Shown here piece after piece: positions 1 through 11,200 of a stretch of 64,000 bases of DNA. Source of the stretch: Blastomussa wellsi (lineage: Eukaryota; Cnidaria; Anthozoa; Scleractinia; Plerogyridae). The notes beneath the pieces are model-generated. The model did not search any database, had not been told where the DNA came from, and saw only the letters and a list, made by a program, of their open reading frames with translations. The stretch spans positions 982,016-1,046,015 of the forward strand of contig OX393563.1 of assembly GCA_947652115.1 (NCBI GenBank), written 5' to 3'. Numbering within the stretch: position 1 is the stretch's first letter; every line of letters starts with the position of its first letter. The position numbers were made by a program, and so were the translations under genes.

Positions 1-198
1 GCCACGCTTTATAAATAATCAATTGGTCGGTTTCCTGCAAACTGGGATGGATCCTACAACGGCGAGCGTATGCGACAGAGTTGATGACCGACGGGGACTG
101 AGGATGGTCGCGCTCGTGAAGATGCGAAAAGGGAGTTTTAGCAACTAGGACGCAACGGCAACGAGAACGCCACAAAACAATACGTTTTATGAGCCGTC

Positions 199-400
199 AT
201 GAAGTTTGCCACGTTCATAATTCTAAACTTATTTCGTTTAATTATAAAGCAACTCGCATTCTTGTATGCCTTATTGGGGTTCGTCGTCATTCAGAAACCG
301 TTGGTTTGTGTTTCCTCTTCGGCAAACGTCCCTCATAGCCACGCACATGTCTCGCATGGTACGTCCTTGATCAAACGATTCCTGAAACAGACATTCAACA
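199..400 (+). CDS. Candidate hydrophobic N-terminal exon
   Basis: ATG at 199 gives MKFATFIILNLFRLIIKQLA and more hydrophobic residues, then a polar His/Ser stretch, ending at a strong donor AACA|GTAAGTTT (400/401). Could be a signal-anchor exon, but AT-rich sequence often makes such ORFs by chance. It lies downstream of, and opposite to, the minus-strand signal-peptide exon. Confidence 0.5.
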
Positions 401-476
401 GTAAGTTTCAGCGAAACATTTATGGGCAGGACAAAACAACATCTCTCTCTTCTGGCATAGAATCTACAATCATTAC

Positions 477-623
477 CTTCAACACTCCTCTGGCCGCCTT
501 CAAATGTGATACCTTTGATCGTCTTCTTGCAGATAATCCAGGGGTTATTATAGCTTCATTTTCACAGATAATACAAACTGAAACTAAAATCCAGATGAGG
601 AAAATAACAGCTCGAGTGTCCAT
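477..623 (-). CDS. Candidate signal-peptide exon (49 codons)
   Basis: ATG at 623 opens MDTRAVIFLIWILVSVCIIC, a textbook signal peptide, followed by a basic stretch (SARRRSK, a possible furin-like site) and donor GAAG|GTAATG at 477/476. If real, the rest of a secreted protein lies beyond the left edge. No homology recognised. Confidence 0.5.
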
Positions 624-899
624 GACCACTTTGTCTGAAGTAGAACAAAACAACAAAAAACAGCGACTGCTGCCAAAGCTGTTAATTCTGTTTAATACTT
701 TTTAGTTTAGCGGAGGTTATAGTATAGAGATTATATGACTACTTCAGAACTTTATCAATCGTCTATTATTTTCTCTTGAGTTATCCGTACAACTGAAACA
801 GGTGCGACTCCCACCAAACGTTCAAACGTTTTTGTAATGTTCAATAGAACTGTTCTTTGTTGGGATTGGTCGAGATGTTCAAAGAATTTAACAATATTA

Positions 900-1010
900 A
901 CGTCCCAGGTTCAAGCCTTCCCATGCAACCGACCAATAGCGGTAATTGTTTCTCTGTAGCCCCGAGCTCAAAATAAATAATAAATTGCTCGGCCTCCTGC
1001 CAGCTGAGAC
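900..1010 (+). repeat. SINE tail fragment
   Basis: The string GTAGCCCCGAGCTCAA...CTCGGCCTCCTGCCAGCTGAGA matches the tail of the SINE at 5337-5590 (GTAGCCCCGAGTTCAA...TTTTCCTCCTGCCAGTTGGGA). A shorter piece of the same tail is at 20-55. No tRNA-like head is present here. Confidence 0.5.
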
Positions 1011-1589
1011 TTTTAACCATATTAAGTTCATCTAAATATTTGTTTCCGTTTCTACAGTGGCATGTCAGAAAATTAGCAAATTAAATGTCTCACTTAAAAT
1101 TAAGCTGTCATATATGAGGGTCCACAATAGGGTTCTCAAATCCCGACATCCCACCTATTTTTTTTTTCTTGTCAATCCCGCTATCCCGCCCTTGATTGCG
1201 TCCGAATCCCGATCACGCCAAATTTTTGTAACGGGCTTCTTTGTGTTCTACTCATCGCCACTTCTGGCATTAAAAATAATAAAAACTGCAATTTCAGAGT
1301 TGAATTAAGTTCTTTGCTGCGATTGTTCGAGAAGTTCAAAGCATTGTGCCAATTTCACAGTGTTTTATTTATGCTTGATAAAAGGGGACGGAGTAGCGGA
1401 GTATTATTCCCAATCAGGAGCCCAGTGAAAGTTTGACAAAAATGATATGTTGAAATTTATTCCGGGGGAATGACCTTATATCAAATTCCGCACGAATTTG
1501 TCGCTGGCTTGGGTGAATAATTTTCTTAAACAGAAAACCAAAAATCGTGCGGAATTTGATATTTACACCTCTCGTCCAACAGGGAGAGA

Positions 1590-1810
1590 GGTAGCGAGAG
1601 ACGAACGAACGAACGGGCCAGCGGGCGAGCATCAAAGGAGAGAGAACGAAACAAAAAACAGACTGTGCGACTAACAACGAGCAAATCCACAAACCAGCTT
1701 ACGGATAGACGGAGGATGATATTAGCGATCGAGCGGCGGACGAAGCGAACGCCGACCGATCGATCGAATGATACGAACGAACGAACGAATGAGCGACCAA
1801 AGGTACGAAA
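1590..1810. repeat. Degenerate GAACGAACGAAC / GATCGATC simple repeat
   Basis: The stretch contains short runs of GAAC and GATC tetranucleotides with substitutions. The small ORFs across it on both strands are Arg/Thr/Asn-rich shadows of the repeat. Confidence 0.5.
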
Positions 1811-2678
1811 CTTGGAAATATGGCAGTTATTGGTTCAATATCAGTGGCAAAGAAACTCACAGCAATATTTTTCACTGTTCAAACGTATTTTATTCTCCTT
1901 AATAACAAAAACATATAACACACCTTTCAAAGACTGATCATGGCTACAAGTAAACACCGGTCACACACTTTGCTTGTGCAGGTTTATGCTTTTGAGGTAT
2001 GAAAAGCCCCAAAACGGCCCAATAACTTTCATTAAATGACATGCGCTAAAATATACTCAGCTTCTATATTGTTTGAGCCTTAAATATTTCACTTTTCATT
2101 TACCCAAAACTACTTTGAATGAGTTTTGGCCAGGTTGTTTTAATCAATGCAAGCAAACGTCTGATCTTAGTATATTCGCACAAAGCAAAATTATTTTTTA
2201 AATTCATTCACTCACATCTATGTGAAATAAAACTATCAGAAAATGTTTTACTAAATAAATGAAATTAATGATATATCATGAAATAGTTCGTTTGCTATGA
2301 CGGTTTACCAAACATTTTCGTACCTGATATAGAAAAGTAGAAAGATAGCTAATTTAACATATTATCGAATTTAACTAGTAGTATAAAAGATATGTGCTAT
2401 TCTGACGTTATTCAGTAATATTTTAAAATTGCTCTCTACAGGCAAAGCCGTATAATGTAAATACCAAATAGTATGTTTAGAAAATATAGTTCATTTTGGA
2501 ATAAATATAATTTTCTCTGTCGGTAACAGGTATACTGTTAGATTAACAAATCGGCGTGTGTTTATAGTACAAGATGTAGCTTAATTTACAAACATTAACT
2601 ATTAGCATTCGTTGGAAACAATTCACAAGAAAAAATATAAATGTCGTCCGGCGCATATATTTCAAACTAAGGTCAACC

Positions 2679-3164
2679 TCACTCAGCCAGAGTGGCGGGA
2701 AAACGAGAACGTCGAACACATCTCTTTCGTTTCCTGTCGTTTATGGCGTCACTTCCGCCTGGCTGACTGTTATGACAAACGTCACCCACATACGTCACAT
2801 CCACGTGTTTTCCTTTTTCCTTCCGGATGACAAAGCGTACTTTCACGTTGCATTCTGGTCGCTTGCATTCCGCGCCTCCTCTGAAGAACACCGCTGAGTG
2901 GATTTTCCGAGAGTTTTCTGATCTGACGTGATTATTCTTGAAGCGCAGACTGCACCATGGGTTGCTTTCTTTTACTTTGCTGAGGAAGATTCGAGTCCAG
3001 TCCCCACTCAACAATCGGCCACCGCTCGGGAATGTGTTGATTGGAATTCTCTTCCAATCTTCTTTAGTCAACTTGAATCTTGCTGTGGTTCCATCGATGT
3101 TCTTCCGAAAATACTTTTCATGTTGTCCTTCTTCGTCACCCGCATCTGAAGAATCAGAATCGTC
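2679..3164 (-). CDS. Last exon of an uncharacterised protein with a CxxxxC motif
   Basis: Behind the acceptor CTTTTCTTGTAG (exon starts 3164) 161 codons run to TGA at 2681-2679. The product is acidic at first (DDSDSSDAGDEEGQ), then FKLTKEDWKRI, W-TRIF-KVKESNPWCSLRFK-NHV, FFRGGAECKRPECNVKVRFVI and HVDVTYVGDVCHN, ending in a basic tail. The order W-F...NPWC-FKNxxV...F-RG-C-x4-C...VRF is one I associate with a multicopy, possibly transposon-derived, family in cnidarians and fish, but I cannot name it. Candidate upstream exons are listed separately. It may be a TE gene rather than a host gene. Confidence 0.5.
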   Translation of the reverse strand, partial: DDSDSSDAGDEEGQHEKYFRKNIDGTTARFKLTKEDWKRIPINTFPSGGRLLSGDWTRIFLSKVKESNPWCSLRFKNNHVRSENSRKIHSAVFFRGGAECKRPECNVKVRFVIRKEKGKHVDVTYVGDVCHNSQPGGSDAINDRKRKRCVRRSRFPATLAE

Positions 3165-3540
3165 CTACAAGAAAAGAAGTCATTTGTACGTATATAACAT
3201 GAAGGCAAAGAGTGAACAAACAAACAAAAAACAGACGTGCTTTGAAATTATGTGTCATTGCCTTCATTGCCTTAATCATAACTTTTTTTGAAAACGCGAA
3301 AATCTGAGTCGGTCGGATGACGCTAAACGGAGAAAAAAAAGGGATGACCTAAAGGGCAAGCAGAGCACCCCCGCTAATTTTATAAGCGAGCTTTCTCACC
3401 TCTCCCCCTTATAACCGGAAGTTTGCGGTAAATTCAATGTATCCTAGTTTAGATGTTAAGTTAGCGAAAATTAATAGTGGGCACATATATGAAACTATTC
3501 AAACGTGAACGGCAGAAGTAATCAATCACAATTTTCTAAC

Positions 3541-3617
3541 CTTTTTTGATTTTGCTGTTCGCGTGTTCAGCGCGACGAAGCATTTTGTGATGGTGAGCAA
3601 CTTCTTGCATGTAGTTA
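3541..3617 (-). CDS. Candidate internal exon, uncharacterised gene
   Basis: Acceptor AAACTTCAG and donor AAAAAAG|GTTAG flank 77 nt. One frame reads YMQEVAHHHKMLRRAEHANS, which looks protein-like; another frame is also open. The phase of the natural-looking frame does not match the 3164 exon, so the join is unproven. Confidence 0.5.
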
Positions 3618-4492
3618 CTGAAGTTTAAAACTAATTATTTAAATAACAGGAGAGTTGCCACCCTTCACGAAGAAGTTTCAGATACCTCGAAGTAGCCAGT
3701 TACTGTGAAGTTAATTCCTAGGGAAAAGACTTCTAAGAAAGATGGTACAGAAGTATGGATGATAAATTCTCTTCCGATCTAATAACAAGCCGTACGCTCG
3801 TAATATCTGGAAAAGCTATTGAAAACTCACTGGACTCGCAGGAACGCAACTACAAGGAGAAATGCAGTGCAAGACATTTATTGGAGAAAACCTTGGGCAC
3901 CCAACCCGCTGAAGCAGTGGAGGGGGGAATGATAATAATGACGATCATCCGTTAAATCTCCAAAACAGTTCAAATTCACTGCAAATTGAACGGAAATGAT
4001 TGGATGCTACTCCAAGAATTAGATGCAATACAGAAAGAGCAAATGCGAAGTGAAAGTTAACCGAGATCAGTCCAAATTAACTGATAGCTGAGAAATAGCT
4101 CAAATTTTAACTGATAGCTGAGAAATGGCTCAATTTTTAATTGTTAACTGAGAATCCAGCACCCAATGCATGTCAATAACGACGATAATAATAATTTATT
4201 CAGCTCTTCCAAAAGCATAAGAAAAATTAGCAATCAGAAAAAGAAGGCAAATGATTCTGGTGGACATTTGTGGCATTTTTATTTGTCTCATACAGATCTC
4301 CCGCTCATATGTTATACTGTTTGTACCAGTGGCCTGGTCAACCTAGTTCTCAGCGTCCATCATCTTCTCGGAGAGACCCTGGGAACAAGATTGTGGCCTG
4401 ATAACTCGACAAACCGTCGAAAAAAAGTAGCCTTCAAAAACACTTTGCTAGGGGTAGGTGAAATAGAGAAAAAACCGGTTAATCTATGACAG

Positions 4493-4621
4493 TCAGTTAA
4501 TACGGCATGAGACATAGTGTCGATTTGGAAGACCATCGCACACCATATCGAACGTGAAATCAGAGCTCACCAAGTAATCAAATTCCTTGTGCTCGAGTTT
4601 CCTACGGGTCACTAATTCAAC
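4493..4621 (-). CDS. Candidate exon, uncharacterised gene
   Basis: A good acceptor (CTTTTTTATAACAG) precedes 42 open codons, VELVTRRKLEHKEFDYLVSS and onward, to a TGA at 4495-4493. Composition is protein-like. It may end earlier at an unseen donor. Family unknown. Confidence 0.5.
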   Translation of the reverse strand, partial: VELVTRRKLEHKEFDYLVSSDFTFDMVCDGLPNRHYVSCRIN

Positions 4622-4794
4622 CTGTTATAAAAAAAGGAATCAGCCATTGATTCAATAGCATATTCATTTTATTATTCCGTTAATTAATCCTTGCATAGGC
4701 TTTTTCCCTTTTATCTGAATTCTTGCCCCCACCTGTATTAGCTTTGTAACTATTTGCGAAGGGGGGAGGGGGAGGTAATGCTTGTTAAAAAATC

Positions 4795-4936
4795 TTAAAT
4801 TTTGAATGATTTGGTATGAAATTTCAACTCCACTTGCTGATTCCCTTCATAAACGTTGATGCTATATTCAACAATCGATCCCATCATTGGTAACCAGGCT
4901 TTGGGAATAGACGATGCTCTATGATCTAATTGTGGC
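4795..4936 (-). CDS. Candidate exon, uncharacterised gene
   Basis: Pyrimidine-rich acceptor CTTTCAAACTTGCCTAG precedes 46 codons (PQLDHRASSIPKAWLPMMGS...) ending FHTKSFKI and TAA. A possible internal donor lies after NQQ (CAA|GTGGAG). Family unknown; may belong with the neighbouring minus-strand exons. Confidence 0.5.
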
Positions 4937-5044
4937 CTAGGCAAGTTTGAAAGGTTAGATTCACGCATAAAATAGATAAGGGATAGTGTCATTTCATCTA
5001 TGATAGAATGTGACAATTACGAAAATGTGACCTAATTTCATTAT

Positions 5045-5110
5045 TTTTTTACGCGGTGGTGTCGTGGTAAGAGGTAGGTCTTAGCATGCCAGAGGTTCTT
5101 GGTTTGATGC
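5045..5110 (+). repeat. Degenerate tRNA-like sequence
   Basis: GTGGTGTCGTGGTAAGAGGT (A-box-like) and GGTTCTTGGTTTGATGC (B-box-like) sit about 40 bp apart. Folding is poor; likely an old SINE head. Confidence 0.5.
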
Positions 5111-5336
5111 AGCTGGGTGGTGACGCAATTTTTCCGTTTTCTTTTAGTAGAAAAAAAATTGCCAACTGTCGCTATAATGGCGTTGACCGTTAATGGAAGG
5201 GAACGTGTTTTGTCGTTTACGACAACTACGATGTTTCCCACTGGTGGCCCCATTGCATTTGTTTATTTTTTTGAAACATAGAAAGTAGTACCACCAAATT
5301 CTACGAACGAAGCAGTTCGGTAAATAATAGCAGGAG

Positions 5337-5590
5337 GCAGCGTGGCCAAGTGGTTGAGGGTTGGATTTGTAATCTGTAAGTCGCTGGTTCAAGTACCGTT
5401 CTGACCACTAGCTGGTGTTGTTTTTGGTAGCCCCGAGTTCAACTCCTCAGCTACGCTTGTAAATAGCCAACTGGTTTTCCTCCTGCCAGTTGGGATTCTT
5501 AACCTTGTTATGTTTATTTACAATGTTTGTTTACATTGGCCCTGAAAAGCCCCAATGGGGAGTTGTCAATTAAGTTATTATTATAATAAT
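5337..5590 (+). repeat. tRNA-derived SINE
   Basis: A pol III type head with an A-box-like TGGCCAAGTGGTTGAGGG (5343-5360) and a B-box-like GGTTCAAGTAC (5385-5395) is followed by the shared tail GTAGCCCCGAGTTCAACTCC...CCAGTTGGGA...TTACATTGGCCCTGAAAAG. The same tail occurs at 46850-47000 with a different tRNA-like head, marking a SINE family. Confidence 0.5.
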
Positions 5591-5645
5591 TTTGACTTAA
5601 TTTAGTTCCTCTTTCTCAAGAAGAAGCAGTTTTTCCATTGCTTAC

Positions 5646-6485
5646 CTTTCCATTGGCACCAGACATCGAGTCATTCCAACTGGCAGGAACCATGATGACT
5701 GATGGTCGCTCATTTCGTAAACCGAACGCAGGAATATGAGATGAACCGTGGGTAGATTGATGGCAGGAACAACTACATGTGTGTTTTTGCTGAACATCGA
5801 TCTTATACGTTAACAGGGGTCTGTGGGTACCCCCGTGCGTGTTAAATTGGTAAAGCGGTGTTTTCTCGTTGTTAACCATACCGTTAGGTTGCAACTCTCT
5901 TCTAGATCCCACCTGATCACCTGGCATTGTCCCGTAACTAGCCAAGGGATAAGTAGAAAATTCCTCGGGCACAACTGCCTGTTTGCTTGGTTCATAGGAG
6001 TCAGGGGCGTAAGTATACGCCCCTCCGGTGCCCGCTTGATTATCTATCCCCCCGTCTTGGGTTCCAACAGAATAATAATACACTTCACGGTCACCGTTCT
6101 GGTAAACAGGAACAGCCGCGTACACATTCAAGATCTTACCCTCGGCCATTTCCCCTACAGAAACACCCGCAGAGTATGACTGATCTAGCACCTGTGTATC
6201 GATTGTACCAATCGATCTCATATCGTTGGTGCTCGTGCCGTTGAGTGTCGTTATCTCGGTGATATTCTTGTCGCCAATTGACGTCTTTTTGAAGTGATCC
6301 ACCTTACTAGTTGTCATGGTTACAGTATTGTTGTTATCTGGGGAAACAACAGCAAAACTGTCCATGTGTCCATTTGATTGATTCCGAAGACACAGGTGCT
6401 CTGCCTCGCGGCAGTCACTGACTTCATCACCAGAAATAGGCTCAAGTTTAGGACATACACTTGTGATGTCGTGTAGCGAATACAT
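5646..6485 (-). CDS. Probable first coding exon of an unrecognised gene (280 codons)
   Basis: An ATG at 6485 opens 280 codons to a strong donor, AAAG|GTAAGC (5646/5645); reading through adds only nine codons before a stop, so splicing is likely. The product starts MYSLHDITSVCPKLEPISGD, is rich in S, T, N, G and Y, has no signal peptide or membrane helix, and contains a short cysteine cluster (HTCSCSCH, near residue 240) and RPSVIMVPASW close to the end. Such composition is common in N-termini of transcription factors, but I recognise no family. The next exon was not identified. A tRNA-derived SINE lies in the following intron at 5337-5590. Confidence 0.5.
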
Positions 6486-6644
6486 GACGATTGAAGTTCA
6501 CTGTCGGTTCTACACTGCTAGGCTTTCCACCACTGAAGCATATCGTCCTTCAAAGATTTATTTTACGGCTACGAAAACCATTTTACAGCAAACTAAAACG
6601 AAAAATATTACAACTATTAATTTCTGACTGATTGATGGCTTGCT

Positions 6645-6715
6645 TGATAGATTGATAGGTTGATTGATCGATCGATCGATCGATCGATTGATTGCTTGCT
6701 TGCTTGATTGATTTA
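6645..6715. repeat. (GATT/GATC)n microsatellite
   Basis: Tetranucleotide run GATTGATCGATCGATCGATC with variant units directly beside the hairpin at 6741-6857. The short ORF on the minus strand (SINRSIDRSINQ...) is its translation. Confidence 0.5.
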
Positions 6716-6740
6716 TACTTTTATACGGAAGCGAATCTAT

Positions 6741-6857
6741 GGGTGCGTTCCTTTGTCGTGCATGGTGCATCAAAGGCGCCGGCGAATCCTCTCTGAGCAA
6801 GGATTCGCCGGCGCCTTTGATGCACCATGATCCGGATCACCCCAAAGGAACGCACCC
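6741..6857. mobile_element. Hairpin MITE with two nested inverted arms
   Basis: Inner arms 6761-6790 and 6800-6829 are perfect 30-bp inverted copies around a 9-nt loop; outer arms 6741-6755 (GGGTGCGTTCCTTTG) and 6843-6857 are perfect 15-bp inverted copies. The asymmetric gaps between inner and outer arms differ (5 versus 13 nt). The end GGGTGCGTTCCTTTG looks like a DNA-transposon terminal inverted repeat. No transposase is present. Confidence 0.5.
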
Positions 6858-7408
6858 TATGATGTGGGAAACATTGTCCCTTTCGGATAGTTCAACCTGG
6901 ATAATGGATATTTTTAATGCATTGCGTGACGTCACGTGTTGTAAGTATGTTAAATATTATGAGCTAATTAAAAAGTTGTGTCGTCCTTGTTTTGTTAGGT
7001 GGCAATGTAGTAAGGTCTCACATGAATGGCTTGATACCGTTCGTGAAAACAATAAAACAAACAACAGGAACAATGCTCCTAGCCCCTAAGACAATAGCAA
7101 CTGCTACCAGTAGAATTACAAGCTTTCGAGAGCTGGTACACTCACCTCTATCAAGTCTTTTTTTTTTTTTCTTTTCATATGAGAAAAAAAACCTAGACTG
7201 TCTGCACACAAATGCCCTAGTAAGGCGACAGGGCCCTTTCTACGAAAACAAATCACTTTGTAACATTTGTATGCTGGCATTTGAACTTCTCCCCATTTTT
7301 AATTTTCTTCTCCGGCATGACAAAATAGCCATCGGCGGCGGGGCGTGGGGGCAGGGGGCTGCGATATCCTTGGGTGTGGTAACGTTCTATGCAGAAGCTT
7401 TTTCAACC

Positions 7409-7461
7409 CTTTGGGCTCGTCACGCGTTCCTCGGCCAAACGAATGCGTGACGAGCCCAAAG
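7409..7461. repeat. Inverted repeat hairpin
   Basis: CTTTGGGCTCGTCACGC at 7409-7425 and its exact reverse complement at 7445-7461 surround a 19-nt loop. Probably a short MITE remnant; no clear target-site duplication. Confidence 0.5.
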
Positions 7462-8137
7462 ATATGGCCTGGGACGGGCCCGAATCAGGTTCAATGGATC
7501 GCCAGGTAGATCGGGGACACTTCACACTCGATGTCGCAGACTAGAGCAGAGTATGCAACGGAAAGCACGTGTTTGTATGTTATACAGTCATTTGCATCAT
7601 GAATAGAAGACTAGAAACAAGATTGAACGTATAACAAGTGCTGGATTATAACGAAATCGGGATTACAAGAAACATCTTGTTCACGCTGTCCATTTGCTAA
7701 GGGTTGCTAAATTTAGTTTAGCTGAAAGTGGCATGTCTAAACAAAACAAACATTGAAAATCGTGTTCCTCCTGTTTTTTAATGTATATCTCGTCAGTATT
7801 CAGCACTGCCGTAGCAAACTCCTTTTACTCATTGGTTGCCCTCAACTTCCCGGGGGTACCCCTTCAATTTCCCAATTCAAGGGAAAAACAAAAACTAAGA
7901 TGTAAATGGTCAACTTTTGCCGTTTCTGTCACGTTTATACTTTATTTTCGTTAAACGTGATTCACTGTAATCCGTGGTAATACAATTTCCGTACCCTGTA
8001 AAAGGATCACACCGGGAACAATGTCAAAGTACGTTTCCCTTTCGTAAACAAGCAATGCCATTTTAGCGACACTTAAAATATTTTTGGCTATCATGTAATT
8101 TTTTCCCACAGTAAAGAAAGAAAAATTGTACGTAAAT

Positions 8138-8205
8138 TACCAGATTCGAACCCTGAACCTCTGACATGCGTACATTCTTATCTCACCACTACAACCTAGT
8201 GACAC
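8138..8205 (-). repeat. tRNA-like SINE head
   Basis: On the minus strand, CACTAGGTTGTAGTGGTGAG (A-box-like) is followed by GTTCAGGGTTCGAATCTGG (B-box GGTTCGAATC). It does not fold as an intact tRNA; probable SINE head. Confidence 0.5.
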
Positions 8206-11200
8206 TACCAGGCTGTTCCGCCCAATTCTCGCAAAATTTAATTATAAAAATGACTTTCTCAATCTGTTTTACTTTACTATTGCCCCAGCCAACAAATAAA
8301 AGCTAACCGCAAGCAAACCAGTTACAAAGTGAGCAATTAAGCAATTTGAGAGTGTTTATTAGTCTATATATCACCAAATTAAAACCAGTTTCTACCTTTC
8401 TACCTAGTCCAGGCCTAAACTAGAAGGCATAGCATCGTCCACTCCGAAACGTTTGGTTACCAATTATGGCATCGACCGCTAAAAATGGCATCGCTTGTTT
8501 ACGAACGGGGAATCAACAATGCCGAAAGAAGCAAAAATGATTCCCTATTTAAGCACCAAGAATATCTACAAACATACCCCATCCCGCGGCACATACTTAC
8601 ACAGCCCACATATGGGAGAACCCCTCCCTCCAACCTGGGGTCGAGTTCCCCTTCACCTGCGATCAGGCTTTCTTTATATTTTTTGCGTAGAGAGGAAGAA
8701 AAATAAGAACGCAAGATCGCAGGTTAAGTTCCCCTCAACGACGAAGATTTCACTGAGCAGCTAATGTGATCATGTGTCGAAATTCTCTCATGATGCCTGA
8801 GAACGTGAAAGAACTGTTCTGGGGGCAATAAGGATTGCTATTTGACAACCTTCACAATACGTACAGGAAAAATTTAAATATTGCATATTGAACGAGTTAA
8901 TCTTCTGCAGCTGAGTATTAAATAACCTTTCTCTTCAATTTCCCTCGATTTTTTTTACATTATCATCACAAAGCTCCCTGTGTTGATTTGAAAGGTTTTT
9001 ATATTGACTTTTTCGTACATTTTGACAGTTTTAAGGTGAATTACCTTTTCTGTGAAATTTTGGGCATTTCAGTTGCCAAATGGGAAACATTCTCACCGAC
9101 AGGAATGTTGAAACAAATATCGTAACACCCTCGACGATCGCGCAAGGTCACCGTAAAATTACATATCAACTCCGTTCAGCTGTGCGTTTGTCATGAGACA
9201 AGAGTCACATATAAGAGTTCAAAAAGAAACTAATGGTGACGTACAGTGCAAGTTCCGCAGGAAGATCATATGATAACACGATGGTCAAACGGCCAATAAC
9301 ACCAGGAATGTAACAGAAACATTCAAGATATTAAATCAAATCTTTATTCGGTTTCGAAAACATGTTTTGCTTTTCATATCAATGAGTCACAAGCTGGAGC
9401 TTTTTACGTTTCGTTTTGGTGTAGTGATGACAAATGTGGAAAGGCAGGAATTTGTAAAGGCGTATTTTAAACATACCTACAATTTCGTTCATAAGCTTGG
9501 ATAAGCTCGACATAATCGTCACGCAATGAATTGCTTTCCTTCAGCAGTTGTATTTGACCGTTTTTTAATACTTTCCAATTCCGTTATGCAAATGTTTGAC
9601 ACCAGAACACCTTCAGTAGTTTTGCAGCAGACACTTTGATTTCTTTTTCTGATCGGGTGGAAATGAAACAATGTTTAACCTTTCCGCTCATCCGCTGATT
9701 TTTGTAAATTGAATGATCTTTATGTCGTCGCAAGGTTAACATGCTTACACTGAGCACGTGCAAACGGCTTTGTAAAGAAAGTGAATAATTTTGGCTTAAT
9801 TAAATCGAGAATTTAATGAAGATATTCCAGTCGAGCAGCATTACGTCTGCCAGAGAAGATGTTCTTCTAATCATTTGACTAAACGGAAAATTTAAATAAG
9901 GCCTGTCTACGGCACTGAAAACCGCACGTTCAAACAAATACCTGGAGTTATGGCCCTAGTCACGTGCAGATTATTCATGAAGATACATTACCTCTGAGAG
10001 GCAAAAGAAACTCCTTATGTTTAGAATTATGAAGGAATTTGGTATAGCAGCGTGGTACAGAGAAATATGACGATTAGAAAACACTTCAGCGTTGTGTAAA
10101 CAAGAACTGATAATTATTCACTTCCACGTGGAATGAATCTAATCACGCGCTCAGTGATTTGCATCATAATATATTTTGGGACGAATTATAAAACCCAAGC
10201 TTCGCAGCATCTTAAAAATGGGGCAAAAACGAAACGACGACAAAACCATTGAATACGATCTTTAGTTTCGACTGTTAAGTATGACTAGTTTAGTTGCAGT
10301 ACAGGAATGTGATTCCGTGACCGCAGCCTGCTTTAGTGAACTCAAACGAAGCAGTGTCAAGGTCTTCACTAACCTTCCTGTGCTGAATATCATCTGATTC
10401 TGAGGTATTAGAAAACAACAAAACTACAGAAAAGTAAGCCTAATAACGTACTATATTCTTACCGGGACTTCGAACTCGTGGGGCTTTGAAATTAATCATC
10501 AATGTTTCGCATCGTTCGACATTCACAATATTTAATATAATCAGTATATAAATTTACGCAATCACCACGAATAAGAAAACTTCTTTGCAACCGAACTTGG
10601 AGATACTTTCCGGCTTGTGATAGTTGCTAAACAATAATCACGACTAAAAGAAGACTGTTTATTGCCAAGACAACAACTAAAGCTAGAAGTTGGTGAATAA
10701 AAGGGCAAAAACGTACCTGTGACTCGGAGGCGTGCCGTTCCGTCAGAAGCCTTCGTACCTTATGCATGGTGTGACTCTAACAACGATCAAACTGAGTCCA
10801 TAGGGGGTAGGGAGACGGGGGGTGGTGGGGTCAAGGATTTTGTTAAAAGGGCAACCAAGTGGTTCGATATTAACATGTTTTGGCTGTTTAAACTTATCGG
10901 CATTCTAAATTGAAATAAAAAGAATACCTGGTTGATAAAGTGAAATTACTAAAAGTTTTTCAGGTATGTGTGAAAAATACTAATTGTAGGAAACCAAAGC
11001 TGCTAATGAGAGGCTAGAGTGCGGGAACCCGCCCGTGAGTTCATGCCTTGGATTGGCATATAAACGGAAAAAACGGCTCGCACATGACCAAAGTATGGCG
11101 TGGTATGAGCTGTCATTTGATGCGGTCGTGCTGAGTAAAAGGCCGGCGTGGGTGGTTTAATTAAAGAGAAACAATGGAGAAAATGCTGTGTATCTAGTCT

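Larger units (their letters stand above)
706..2600. other. No gene recognised
   Basis: AT-rich sequence with the SINE tail and simple repeat listed here. 1440-1560 holds a short inverted pair (ATCAAATTCCGCACGA / TCGTGCGGAATTTGAT at 1480-1495 and 1545-1560) suggestive of a small hairpin. Nothing coding is convincing. Confidence 0.5.
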
